Below, piece after piece: positions 1 to 5,785 of a DNA stretch of 5,785 nt (its first letter is position 1; the number at the start of each line of letters is the position of its first letter). The translations under genes were made by a program, and so were the position numbers. The stretch is from Pseudomonadota bacterium. Its GTDB lineage: Bacteria; Pseudomonadota; Gammaproteobacteria; Burkholderiales; Thiobacillaceae. The DNA is taken from positions 1 through 5,785 of the forward strand of contig JAJYXA010000077.1 of the NCBI GenBank assembly GCA_021791235.1, in the 5' to 3' direction. The notes beneath the pieces are model-generated. The model saw only the letters and a list, made by a program, of their open reading frames with translations, was not told where the DNA came from and did not search any database.

Positions 1-735
1 CCCGCGCCCGCGCTGGAACTGAAGACCACGCGGCTCGCCGGGATACAAGTCATCCTCAACAGCGCCGAGCACGCCGCGCTGGACACCCACATCTCCACGC
101 TGTTTGCCGCGACGCCGGATTTTTTCGGCGGCGAGGCGGCGGTGTTCGAGTGCGGACGCCTGCCGGCCGACGCGCCCTCGCCCGACTGGGCCTGGCTGGC
201 ACAGGAACTGAAAAGCCGGGGACTGAATCCGTTCGCGGTGCAGAACGCGTCGGCCGAACTGGCCGCCGCCGCCAAAAAAGCCGGGCTGCTGGTGCTGAAC
301 GATGCCGCACCGGCGCCGGCCGTCGTCGCTGCCGAACCTGCGCCCGAGCCGGTTCCCGAACCCGTGGCTGAACCCACGCCTGAACCCGTCTCACCCGCTG
401 CCGCCCCCACCCGCATCATCGACAAGCCGCTGCGCTCAGGCCAGCGTGTCTACGCGGCGGGCGGCGACATCGTGGTACTGGCCGCGGTCAACCCCGGCGC
501 GGAAGTCATCGCCGACGGCAGCATCCATGTGTATGCGCCGCTCAAGGGCCGGGCGCTCGCCGGTGCGCGCGGCGACACCTCGGCGCGCATCTTCACCACG
601 CATCTCGAGGCCGAGCTGGTGTCGATCGCCGGCGTCTACCGCACCTTCGAATCCGCGCCGGACGCCGCCGTGGCAAAGAAGCCGGCGCAAATCCGCCTGG
701 CCGACGCGAGCCAGATCGTCATCGAACCTCTCTAA
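1..735 (+). CDS. minC: Septum site-determining protein MinC, 5'-truncated by window edge
   Basis: Inhibitor of FtsZ polymerisation that acts at the membrane with MinD to block division away from mid-cell. The frame is open from base 1 and ends at TAA 733-735, giving 244 visible residues. Visible residues 5-8 (LELK) align with the beginning of the MinC N-terminal domain, which in E. coli starts at about residue 5, so probably only a few codons are missing. Residues 1-100 are the FtsZ-binding N domain. Residues 101-137 form an Ala/Pro/Glu-rich linker with PEPVPEPV-type repeats. Residues 144-216 are the C-terminal beta-helix domain, with the MinD-contacting RSGQ motif at 145-148 and the conserved stretches GAEVIADGSIHVYAPLKGRA and AELVSIAG. 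A GTG at 142 in the same frame could be taken as a start, but that would delete a recognisable part of the N domain. The gene is first in a minCDE operon, 23 bp before minD. Family assignment is seen directly; function is from the family. Confidence 0.96.
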   Translation, partial: PAPALELKTTRLAGIQVILNSAEHAALDTHISTLFAATPDFFGGEAAVFECGRLPADAPSPDWAWLAQELKSRGLNPFAVQNASAELAAAAKKAGLLVLNDAAPAPAVVAAEPAPEPVPEPVAEPTPEPVSPAAAPTRIIDKPLRSGQRVYAAGGDIVVLAAVNPGAEVIADGSIHVYAPLKGRALAGARGDTSARIFTTHLEAELVSIAGVYRTFESAPDAAVAKKPAQIRLADASQIVIEPL

Positions 736-747
736 CCTCACGTAAAA

Positions 748-754
748 AAGGAAG
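748..754 (+). promoter_or_regulatory. Shine-Dalgarno sequence of minD
   Basis: AAGGAAG matches the anti-SD complement AAGGAGG at six of seven positions and sits 4 bases before GTG 759. It settles the minD start as GTG: there is no in-frame ATG nearby upstream, and the first internal ATG is codon 50, after the Walker A motif. Confidence 0.8.
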
Positions 755-758
755 CTCC

Positions 759-1574
759 GTGACCACCATCATCACTGTCACCTCCGGCAAGGGCGGCGTC
801 GGCAAGACCACCACCAGCGCCTCGATCGCCAGCGGCCTGGCGCTGCGCGGCTTCAAAACGGCGGTGATCGACTTCGACGTCGGCCTGCGCAACCTCGACC
901 TCATCATGGGCTGCGAGCGCCGCGTCGTGTACGACTTCGTCAACGTCATCCAGGGCGATGCCAACCTGCACCAGGCGCTGATCAAGGACAAGCACGCCGA
1001 CAACCTGTTCGTGCTGCCCGCCTCGCAGACGCGCGACAAGGATGCGCTCACCGAGGAAGGCGTGGAGAAGGTGCTGAAGGAACTGGAACACCAGGGCTTC
1101 GACTACATCGTCTGCGACTCGCCCGCCGGCATCGAGCACGGCGCGGTGATGGCGCTGACCTTCGCCGACCAGGCCATCGTCGTCACCAACCCGGAAGTCT
1201 CGTCGGTGCGCGACTCCGACCGCATCCTCGGCATCATCCAGTCGAAAAGCCGCCGCGCCATCGAAGGCCGCGAGCCGGTGAAGGAGCATCTGCTCGTCAC
1301 CCGCTATTCGCCGAAGCGCGCGGCCGAAGGCGAGATGCTGACCTACACCGACATCCAGGAACTGCTGCGGATTCCGCTGCTGGGCGTCATCCCCGAATCA
1401 GAAATCGTGCTGCAGGCGTCCAACCAGGGCATCCCGGCGATCCACCAGAAAGGCACCCCGGTGGCCGACGCCTACCAGGATGCCATCGGCCGTTTCCTCG
1501 GCGAGACACACCCGCTGCGTTTCGTCGAGTACGAAAAACCGGGCCTGATCAAGCGTCTGTTCGGAGGCAAGTGA
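759..1574 (+). CDS. minD: Septum site-determining ATPase MinD
   Basis: Membrane-associated ParA/MinD-family ATPase. ATP-bound dimers sit on the inner membrane, recruit MinC, and are released when MinE stimulates hydrolysis. The 271-residue length matches the family (about 270). The deviant Walker A motif GKGGVGKTT spans residues 10-18, with signature Lys11 and catalytic Lys16. Asp40 lies in the switch I region ([13 protein letters not shown]). The Walker B-type VCDSPAG has Asp120. SSVRDSDRI at 148-156 is the conserved MinC/MinE-contacting region. The C-terminal tail (about 259-271, ending IKRLFGGK) is the amphipathic membrane-targeting helix. The GTG start is supported by the SD at 748-754 and by the family N-terminus ([17 protein letters not shown]). 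The gene lies between minC (23 bp) and minE (1 bp), so it is almost certainly co-transcribed and partly translationally coupled. No key residue is missing. Confidence 0.98.
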   Translation: MTTIITVTSGKGGVGKTTTSASIASGLALRGFKTAVIDFDVGLRNLDLIMGCERRVVYDFVNVIQGDANLHQALIKDKHADNLFVLPASQTRDKDALTEEGVEKVLKELEHQGFDYIVCDSPAGIEHGAVMALTFADQAIVVTNPEVSSVRDSDRILGIIQSKSRRAIEGREPVKEHLLVTRYSPKRAAEGEMLTYTDIQELLRIPLLGVIPESEIVLQASNQGIPAIHQKGTPVADAYQDAIGRFLGETHPLRFVEYEKPGLIKRLFGGK

Positions 1575-1575
1575 C

Positions 1576-1830
1576 ATGTCCTGGCTCTCCCTCATTTTCG
1601 GCGAAAAGAAATCCACCGCCTCGGTCGCCAAAGAGCGCCTGCAACTCATCATCGCGCACGAACGCACCTGCGCGTCCGGCCCGGAATTCCTGCCCGACCT
1701 GCAGAAGGACCTGGTCGCGGTGATTTCCAAATATTTCCCGGTCAACCCCGACGACATCAAGGTGGGGCTCGAGAAGCAGGGCAATTACGAGGTACTCGAA
1801 GTCAACATCGTGCTGCCCGAGGGGCGCTGA
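1576..1830 (+). CDS. minE: Cell division topological specificity factor MinE
   Basis: Small activator of MinD ATPase that sets up Min oscillation and prevents MinCD inhibition at mid-cell. It has 84 residues (E. coli: 88). Residues 1-10 ([10 protein letters not shown]) form the hydrophobic N-terminal membrane-targeting segment. Residues 14-31 (about [16 protein letters not shown]) are the anti-MinCD helix that contacts MinD. Residues 36-84 form the topological-specificity dimerisation domain ([18 protein letters not shown], then [13 protein letters not shown]). ATG 1576 lies 1 bp after the minD TGA. Its SD, GGAGG at 1563-1567, is inside the last codons of minD, 8 bases before the ATG, so translational coupling is likely. 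The C-terminus is slightly shorter than in E. coli, which is normal variation. This is the last gene of the min operon. Confidence 0.97.
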   Translation: MSWLSLIFGEKKSTASVAKERLQLIIAHERTCASGPEFLPDLQKDLVAVISKYFPVNPDDIKVGLEKQGNYEVLEVNIVLPEGR

Positions 1831-1934
1831 CCGGCACTGCCCTGGCGCTCGCGCGGGGCGCCTGCTTCGGCGGCGCTTGAGTCGGAAGCGGAATGCAGGC
1901 AGGATGAAGGCCGGCTCATTGAACTCCCCCTGCC
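1831..1934 (+). other. Spacer between minE and anbu, no clear terminator
   Basis: This 104-bp GC-rich gap has short possible stems, for example GCGCC 1858-1862 with GGCGC 1872-1876, but no following T-run. No intrinsic terminator can be called. In the anbu frame, stops at 1905-1907 (TGA) and 1920-1922 (TGA) close the region and force the anbu start to 1935. The nearest purine-rich stretch, AGGATGAAGG at 1901-1910, is 24 bases or more from the ATG and so too far to be a normal SD. Read-through from minE into anbu cannot be excluded. Confidence 0.5.
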
Positions 1935-2717
1935 ATGACTTACTGCGTCGCCATCAAGACCGACAGCGGACTGGTTTTCGCGTCCGACTCGCTCACCAAC
2001 GCCGGCATCGACCACGTCAGTACCTATTCCAAGATGCACACCTTCGTGCAGCCGGGCGATCGCATGTTCGTGCTGCTGGCGGCGGGCAATCTCGCCACCA
2101 CGCAAAGCGTGGTGAAACGTCTGCGCGACGATTGCCGGCTGGGCAACCAGCCCTGCCTGTCCAGCGTGTATTCGATGAGCGACGCCGTCGATTACGTCGG
2201 CACCGTCTCCACCGAAGTGCAGCGCACCCAGGCGGCGCGCGACACCGCCAATACCAATTTCGAGGCCACCTTCATCTTCGGCGGGCAGATCGCCGAGCAG
2301 GCGCCCGAAATCTACATGGTCTATCCGCAGGGCAACCACATCCACGAATCGAGTGCACATCCCTTCCTGCAGATCGGCGAAACCAAGTACGGCAAGCCCA
2401 TCCTCGATCGCGTCATCCGCCCCGACACCCCGCTGGAACAGGCTGCGCGCTGCGCCCTGGTGTCGATCAACTCGACCATCCGCTCCAACCTCACCGTCGG
2501 CCCGCCGGTCGAGCTGCTGATCTACAACGCGGCCGCTCTCGACGGCGGCCGCCGCCTGCTGCTCACCGAAGACCATCCCTACTACCGTGCGCTGGGCGAC
2601 GCCTGGAACGAAGGCCTGCGCCAGGCCCTGAACAATCTGCCTGCCTTCGAATGGGAGAACCAGCCGCAGCCGCTGCAGGTGGTGGCGAGCAACAGCGGTG
2701 GGCAGATGCAGGGGTAG
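1935..2717 (+). CDS. anbu: Anbu-type bacterial proteasome homologue (COG3484)
   Basis: Predicted cytoplasmic Ntn-hydrolase of the proteasome/HslV superfamily, the 'ancestral beta subunit' class. It has 260 residues, near the family length of about 240-260. The N-terminus MTYCVAI is the Anbu signature: removal of Met leaves Thr2 as the nucleophile, with no propeptide. Asp18 (FASDS) and Lys33 (YSKMH) fit the Asp and Lys that complete the proteasome-type active site. The beta-strand motifs VFASDSLTNAGIDHVSTYSK and MFVLLAAGNLATTQ are characteristic. Residues 113-260 complete the fold, and the last about 20 residues are a polar, low-complexity tail. ATG 1935 is the only possible start because TGA 1920-1922 lies in frame just upstream. 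No good SD precedes it. Known Anbu proteins form open, helical or lock-washer rings, and their cellular substrates are unclear. The gene lies between minE (104 bp) and a transglutaminase/amidoligase gene (156 bp), matching the partner family known for Anbu loci. Assignment is strong; the biological role is inference. Confidence 0.93.
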   Translation: MTYCVAIKTDSGLVFASDSLTNAGIDHVSTYSKMHTFVQPGDRMFVLLAAGNLATTQSVVKRLRDDCRLGNQPCLSSVYSMSDAVDYVGTVSTEVQRTQAARDTANTNFEATFIFGGQIAEQAPEIYMVYPQGNHIHESSAHPFLQIGETKYGKPILDRVIRPDTPLEQAARCALVSINSTIRSNLTVGPPVELLIYNAAALDGGRRLLLTEDHPYYRALGDAWNEGLRQALNNLPAFEWENQPQPLQVVASNSGGQMQG

Positions 2718-2755
2718 GTGAGTGGTGAGTGGTGAGTGGTGAGTGGTGAGTGGTG
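2718..2755 (+). repeat. Tandem heptamer array, 5 x GTGAGTG plus partial GTG
   Basis: Five perfect copies of GTGAGTG run at 2718-2724, 2725-2731, 2732-2738, 2739-2745 and 2746-2752, followed by a partial GTG at 2753-2755. The array begins at the first base after the anbu TAG stop. Because 7 is not a multiple of 3, the array reads through all frames and contains TGA. It is noncoding and likely prone to copy-number change by slippage. It forms the left arm of an inverted structure with the array at 2764-2812. Confidence 0.95.
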
Positions 2756-2812
2756 CAGGATGTTACTCACGACATTCCGCCAACGACTTACTACTTACCA
2801 CTCACTACTTAC
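2725..2812 (+). other. Predicted long RNA hairpin formed by the two heptamer arrays
   Basis: In + strand RNA, 2725-2752 can pair with 2785-2812. By hand count this gives 22 Watson-Crick pairs, 5 G-U pairs and one G-G mismatch at the loop end (2752/2785), with a 32-nt loop. The left arm can also slip by whole heptamers, for example 2746-2752 pairing with 2764-2770. No T-run follows, so it is not a standard intrinsic terminator. It could stabilise the 3' end of anbu mRNA or reduce read-through into the next gene. Pairing is seen in the sequence; function is inference. Confidence 0.5.
2764..2812 (-). repeat. Degenerate heptamer array in inverted orientation (consensus YACTYAC)
   Basis: Read on the + strand in one 7-base register, the units are TACTCAC 2764-2770, GACATTC 2771-2777, CGCCAAC 2778-2784, GACTTAC 2785-2791, TACTTAC 2792-2798, CACTCAC 2799-2805 and TACTTAC 2806-2812. 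CACTCAC is the exact reverse complement of the left-array unit. Three others differ from it by C-to-T at unit position 1, 5 or both, GACTTAC also changes position 1 to G, and the two units at 2771-2784 are barely recognisable. This looks like an older or diverged inverted partner of the perfect array at 2718-2752. The constant register argues against chance, but the two weakest units may be coincidental. Confidence 0.8.
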
Positions 2813-2842
2813 TTACCGCCCCCCCTGGCTTGACCCTTGCTT

Positions 2843-2872
2843 GTAACAGACAGCCCCCATCCTGTCTGTTGC
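2843..2872 (+). promoter_or_regulatory. Inverted repeat directly before the transglutaminase/amidoligase start codon
   Basis: AACAGACAG at 2845-2853 is perfectly inverted as CTGTCTGTT at 2862-2870. The stem extends outward by a T-G wobble (2844/2871) and a G-C pair (2843/2872), around an 8-base loop CCCCCATC. It ends one base before ATG 2874 and occupies the position where an SD would lie; no SD is visible. As DNA it could be an operator for a dimeric repressor. As RNA it would be a hairpin abutting the start codon and could limit translation. Which of these applies cannot be told from the sequence. Confidence 0.55.
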
Positions 2873-2873
2873 C

Positions 2874-5785
2874 ATGAGCATCCACGTCGCGCTTCGCCAT
2901 ACCACCGTCTACAGGTTCGACCGCCGCGTGACCCTGAGCCCGCACGTGGTGCGGCTGCGTCCGGCGCCGCATTCGCGCACGCCCATCCTTGCCTACACGC
3001 TGAAAATCACGCCGGTGACGCACTTCATCAACTGGCAGCAGGATCCGTTCGGCAACTATCTGGCACGGCTGGTGTTCCCGGAGGCGACGCGCGAGTTCTC
3101 GGTGGACGTCGAGGTGATCGCCGACCTGACGGTGATCAACCCCTTCGACTACTTCATCGAGGAGAGCGCCGAGCACTGGCCGTTCGACTACGACGCGGCG
3201 CTGAAACGCGAACTCGCGCCCTACCTTGAAACCGAGCCCGCGGGCACGCGGCTTGCCGCATGGCTGGCCGCGGTGCCGCGCGAACGCGTGCACAGCAACG
3301 ATTTCCTGGTCGCGCTGAACCAGCGCCTGCAGCGCGACATCGCCTACACCGTACGCATGGAGCCGGGCATCCAAAGCTGCGAGGAGACGCTGGAGAAGGC
3401 GCTCGGCTCCTGCCGCGACTCGGCCTGGCTGCTGGTGCAGATCCTGCGCCATCTGGGACTGGCGGCACGCTTCGTGTCGGGCTATCTGGTGCAGCTCACC
3501 GCCGACGAAAAGTCCCTCGACGGCCCATCCGGACCGGAAGCCGACTTCACCGACCTGCACGCCTGGGCCGAAGTCTACCTGCCGGGCGCCGGCTGGATCG
3601 GGCTGGACCCCACCTCGGGCCTGTTTGCCGGCGAGGGCCACATTCCGCTCGCCTGCACGCCACAGCCGTCGTCCGCCGCACCGATCGACGGCCTGACCGA
3701 CCCGTGCGAGGTCGAATTCGGTTTTTCCAACACCGTCACCCGCATCCGCGAAGATCCGCGCGTGACCCTGCCCTACGCCGACGGCGACTGGGCGGCCATT
3801 CTGGCGCTCGGTCATGCGGTCGACGAAAAGCTCGCGCAGCAGGACGTGCGCCTGACCCACGGCGGCGAGCCCACCTTCGTCTCCATCGACGACATGGACG
3901 CACCGGAATGGAACACCGACGCACTGGGAACGCACAAGCGCGCGCGCGCCGAGGTGCTGGTGCGGCGGCTGAAGCAGCGTCTGGCGCCCGATGCCCTGCT
4001 GCATACCGGGCAGGGCAAGTGGTATCCGGGCGAGCCGTTGCCGCGCTGGGCGCTGGGGATTTACTGGCGTCGCGACGGCGTCCCGATGTGGAAGGACGAT
4101 GCGCTGCTGGCCGAAGCCGGCCGCGATTACGGCCACGGCATCGCCGACGCCGAGCGCTTTGCCGCCACCCTGGCGCAGCACCTCGGACTCGCCCCGCGTT
4201 ATGCGCAGCCCGCTTACGAAGACGCGCTCGCCGCGTTGCAGCAGGAGGCTGAGCTGCCCGTCAATCTCGATCCGGCGCGTGTCGATCTCGGCGACCCGGC
4301 GCTGCGCGGCGACCTTGCCAACAAGCTGTCGCGCGGCCTCGCCACGCCGACGGGCTATGTGCTGCCGCTGGCCTGGCGCGCGCACGAACGGCGCTGGCAC
4401 AGCGCACCCTGGGTATTCCGCCGCGACCGGCTCTATCTGGCCCCGGGCGATTCGCCGATGGGGCTGCGCCTGCCGCTGGCCTCGCTGCCCTGGGTGGCCG
4501 AGGACGCGCGCGAACCGTGGGTGGAGGTCGACCCCTTCGCGGCACAACCGCCGCTGGCCGATTATCACGGCGAGGTCGCGGCGCGCTACAGCAGCCACAT
4601 CGACCCGCAGCCCGCCCATCCGGAGCTGCATCCGCAAACGCCCACCGCGAAGGACGCGGTCGAGGTGCCGCATACCGCCCTGTGCGTGGAAGCCCGCACA
4701 GGCGGCCTTTACGTATTCATGCCGCCCGCCGCCACGCTGGAACAGTATCTCGACCTGCTGGCCGCGGTTGAAGCCACCGCTGCCCGATTGAACTTGCCGG
4801 TGACGATCGAAGGCTACCCCCCGCCCGGCGACAGCCGCATCGAGAAGCTCATGGTCACCCCTGACCCCGGCGTCATCGAGGTCAACATTCACCCGGCGCA
4901 CAGCTGGCAGCAACTGGTGGACACCACCGCGATGATCTACGAGGAGGCGCGGCTGTCGCGGCTGGCCGCCGAGAAATTCATGCTCGACGGCCGCCACGCC
5001 GGCACCGGCGGCGGCAACCACGTGACGCTCGGCGGTGCCACGCCCGCCGACAGCCCCTTCCTGCGCCGCCCCGACCTGCTTGCCAGCCTGATCACCTACT
5101 GGCAGCACCACCCGTCGCTGTCGTATCTGTTTTCGGGCCTCTTCATCGGCCCCACCAGCCAGGCGCCGCGCGTCGACGAAGGGCGCCCGGAACGGCTGTA
5201 CGAACTCGAAATCGCCTTCCAGCACATGCCCGCCGGCGAGACGCCGCAGCCCTGGCTGGTCGACCGCCTGCTGCGCAATCTGCTGACCGACCTCACCGGC
5301 AACACCCATCGCTCGGAGTTCTGCATCGACAAGCTGTATTCGCCCGATTCGGCTTCGGGGCGGCTGGGGCTGCTCGAATTCCGTGGCTTCGAGATGCCGC
5401 CGCACGCGCGCATGAGCCTGGCGCAGATGCTGCTGCTGCGCGCGCTGGTCGCGCGCTTCTGGGCGCAGCCCTACAAGAAGCCGCTGGTGCGCTGGGGCAC
5501 GCTGCTGCATGACCGCCACATGCTGCCGCATTACCTGTGGGCGGACCTGAAGGACGTGATCGACGATCTCAGCGCGGCCGGCTTTCCCTTCCAGCTCGAC
5601 TGGTACCAGCCCTTCCTGGAATTCCGCTTCCCGCGCTACGGCACGCTGCAGCTGGGCGACATCCAGATCGAACTGCGCACCGCGATCGAACCCTGGCACG
5701 TGCTCGGCGAGGAATCGACCAGCCAGGGCACCGCACGCTACGTCGACTCCTCGGTCGAGCGCCTGCAGGTGAAGGCGAGCGGGCT
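2874..5785 (+). CDS. Transglutaminase-like protease fused to DUF2126 putative amidoligase (COG4196 type), 3'-truncated
   Basis: The frame is open from ATG 2874 to the window end with no stop, giving 970 visible residues; relatives are about 1,100, so roughly the last 150 are missing. Residues 1-85 are the bacterial transglutaminase N-terminal domain (MSIHVAL, VVRLRPAPH, NWQQDP at 53-58). The transglutaminase core at about 155-285 shows the triad Cys180 (GSCRDSAWLL), His229 (DLHAWAEV) and Asp245 (GLDPTSG). DUF2126 runs from about 300 to the edge, with GGEPTFVSIDD (from 330), GKWYPGE (381-387), EGYPPPGD with Glu646, EKLMVTPDPGVIEVN (657-671) and HAGTGGGNH (708-716). The last two resemble metal- and nucleotide-binding strands of glutamine-synthetase-like amidoligases. 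The protein may therefore both form and hydrolyse amide or isopeptide bonds; that activity is inference. TAA 2844-2846 in frame upstream fixes the start, and the N-terminus matches the family. No SD is present; an inverted repeat abuts the ATG. No signal peptide or membrane segment is evident. Confidence 0.93.
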   Translation, partial: MSIHVALRHTTVYRFDRRVTLSPHVVRLRPAPHSRTPILAYTLKITPVTHFINWQQDPFGNYLARLVFPEATREFSVDVEVIADLTVINPFDYFIEESAEHWPFDYDAALKRELAPYLETEPAGTRLAAWLAAVPRERVHSNDFLVALNQRLQRDIAYTVRMEPGIQSCEETLEKALGSCRDSAWLLVQILRHLGLAARFVSGYLVQLTADEKSLDGPSGPEADFTDLHAWAEVYLPGAGWIGLDPTSGLFAGEGHIPLACTPQPSSAAPIDGLTDPCEVEFGFSNTVTRIREDPRVTLPYADGDWAAILALGHAVDEKLAQQDVRLTHGGEPTFVSIDDMDAPEWNTDALGTHKRARAEVLVRRLKQRLAPDALLHTGQGKWYPGEPLPRWALGIYWRRDGVPMWKDDALLAEAGRDYGHGIADAERFAATLAQHLGLAPRYAQPAYEDALAALQQEAELPVNLDPARVDLGDPALRGDLANKLSRGLATPTGYVLPLAWRAHERRWHSAPWVFRRDRLYLAPGDSPMGLRLPLASLPWVAEDAREPWVEVDPFAAQPPLADYHGEVAARYSSHIDPQPAHPELHPQTPTAKDAVEVPHTALCVEARTGGLYVFMPPAATLEQYLDLLAAVEATAARLNLPVTIEGYPPPGDSRIEKLMVTPDPGVIEVNIHPAHSWQQLVDTTAMIYEEARLSRLAAEKFMLDGRHAGTGGGNHVTLGGATPADSPFLRRPDLLASLITYWQHHPSLSYLFSGLFIGPTSQAPRVDEGRPERLYELEIAFQHMPAGETPQPWLVDRLLRNLLTDLTGNTHRSEFCIDKLYSPDSASGRLGLLEFRGFEMPPHARMSLAQMLLLRALVARFWAQPYKKPLVRWGTLLHDRHMLPHYLWADLKDVIDDLSAAGFPFQLDWYQPFLEFRFPRYGTLQLGDIQIELRTAIEPWHVLGEESTSQGTARYVDSSVERLQVKASG

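Noticed and set aside
1844..1876. GC-rich short hairpins after minE as an intrinsic terminator
   Set aside because: The stems are only about 5 bp, with several mutually exclusive pairings and no T-run after them.
1877..1905. Possible sigma70-type promoter before anbu (TTGAGT, 17-bp gap, CAGGAT)
   Set aside because: The -35 box matches at four positions and the -10 box at three; in GC-rich DNA this is too weak to call without a mapped start.
1785..2576. A 263-codon - strand frame across the minE end and anbu
   Set aside because: It is a shadow of + strand genes, with no family resemblance and no SD context.
1877..2728. A 283-codon + strand frame overlapping anbu
   Set aside because: It is an Arg/Pro/Ala-rich composition with no domain and is out of frame with the clearly recognisable Anbu sequence.
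2718..2812. CRISPR-like or IS-end interpretation of the heptamer arrays
   Set aside because: Units are 7 bp with no spacers, no transposase gene is adjacent and no target-site duplication is visible; simple tandem and inverted repeats explain it.
2830..2858. TTGACC as a -35 box before the transglutaminase gene
   Set aside because: At 17-bp spacing the expected -10 position reads as a C-rich stretch, so no promoter can be supported.
3260..4252. A 330-codon + strand frame inside the transglutaminase/amidoligase gene
   Set aside because: It is Arg/Ala/Gly-rich alternate-frame translation without motifs; the true frame through this stretch carries the Cys-His-Asp triad and DUF2126 motifs.
2805..5699. 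A 964-codon open frame on the - strand
   Set aside because: It lies opposite the transglutaminase/DUF2126 gene, whose + strand product matches a known family along its whole length with catalytic motifs. The antisense product is Arg/Gln/Gly/Val-rich with no recognisable domain, as expected for a high-GC shadow frame.

Overview
The window reads as a piece of a high-GC (roughly two-thirds G+C by eye) proteobacterial chromosome. The Min proteins resemble proteobacterial ones closely. Together with codon use and the neighbouring genes, they suggest a betaproteobacterium, possibly Thiobacillus-like; that taxonomic guess is an inference. All recognised genes lie on the + strand.

Bases 1-1830 hold the cell-division site-selection operon minC-minD-minE. 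minC lacks only its first few codons at the window edge. minD and minE are complete, and minD uses a GTG start. The genes are tightly packed (23 bp, then 1 bp), and minD and minE have clear Shine-Dalgarno sequences. MinC inhibits FtsZ, MinD recruits MinC to the membrane, and MinE drives the pole-to-pole oscillation that keeps septation at mid-cell.

After a 104-bp gap, bases 1935-2717 encode Anbu, the 'ancestral beta subunit' bacterial proteasome homologue. It has an exposable Thr directly after the initiator Met. A 156-bp spacer follows with two notable structures. One is a tandem GTGAGTG heptamer array facing a degenerate array in the opposite orientation; their + strand RNA could fold into a long G-U-tolerant hairpin. 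The other is a perfect 9-bp inverted repeat (11 bp with one wobble) ending one base before the next start codon.

From 2874 to the window end runs a very large open frame of at least 970 codons, cut by the edge. It encodes a fused transglutaminase-like protease / DUF2126 putative amidoligase (COG4196 type). Anbu is known to be linked by gene neighbourhood to transglutaminase-like, alpha-E and ATP-grasp proteins, and this set has been proposed to make and break peptide or isopeptide tags. The right half is therefore best read as the start of an Anbu peptide-ligation/proteolysis island. Its substrates and physiological role are not established and cannot be read from the DNA.
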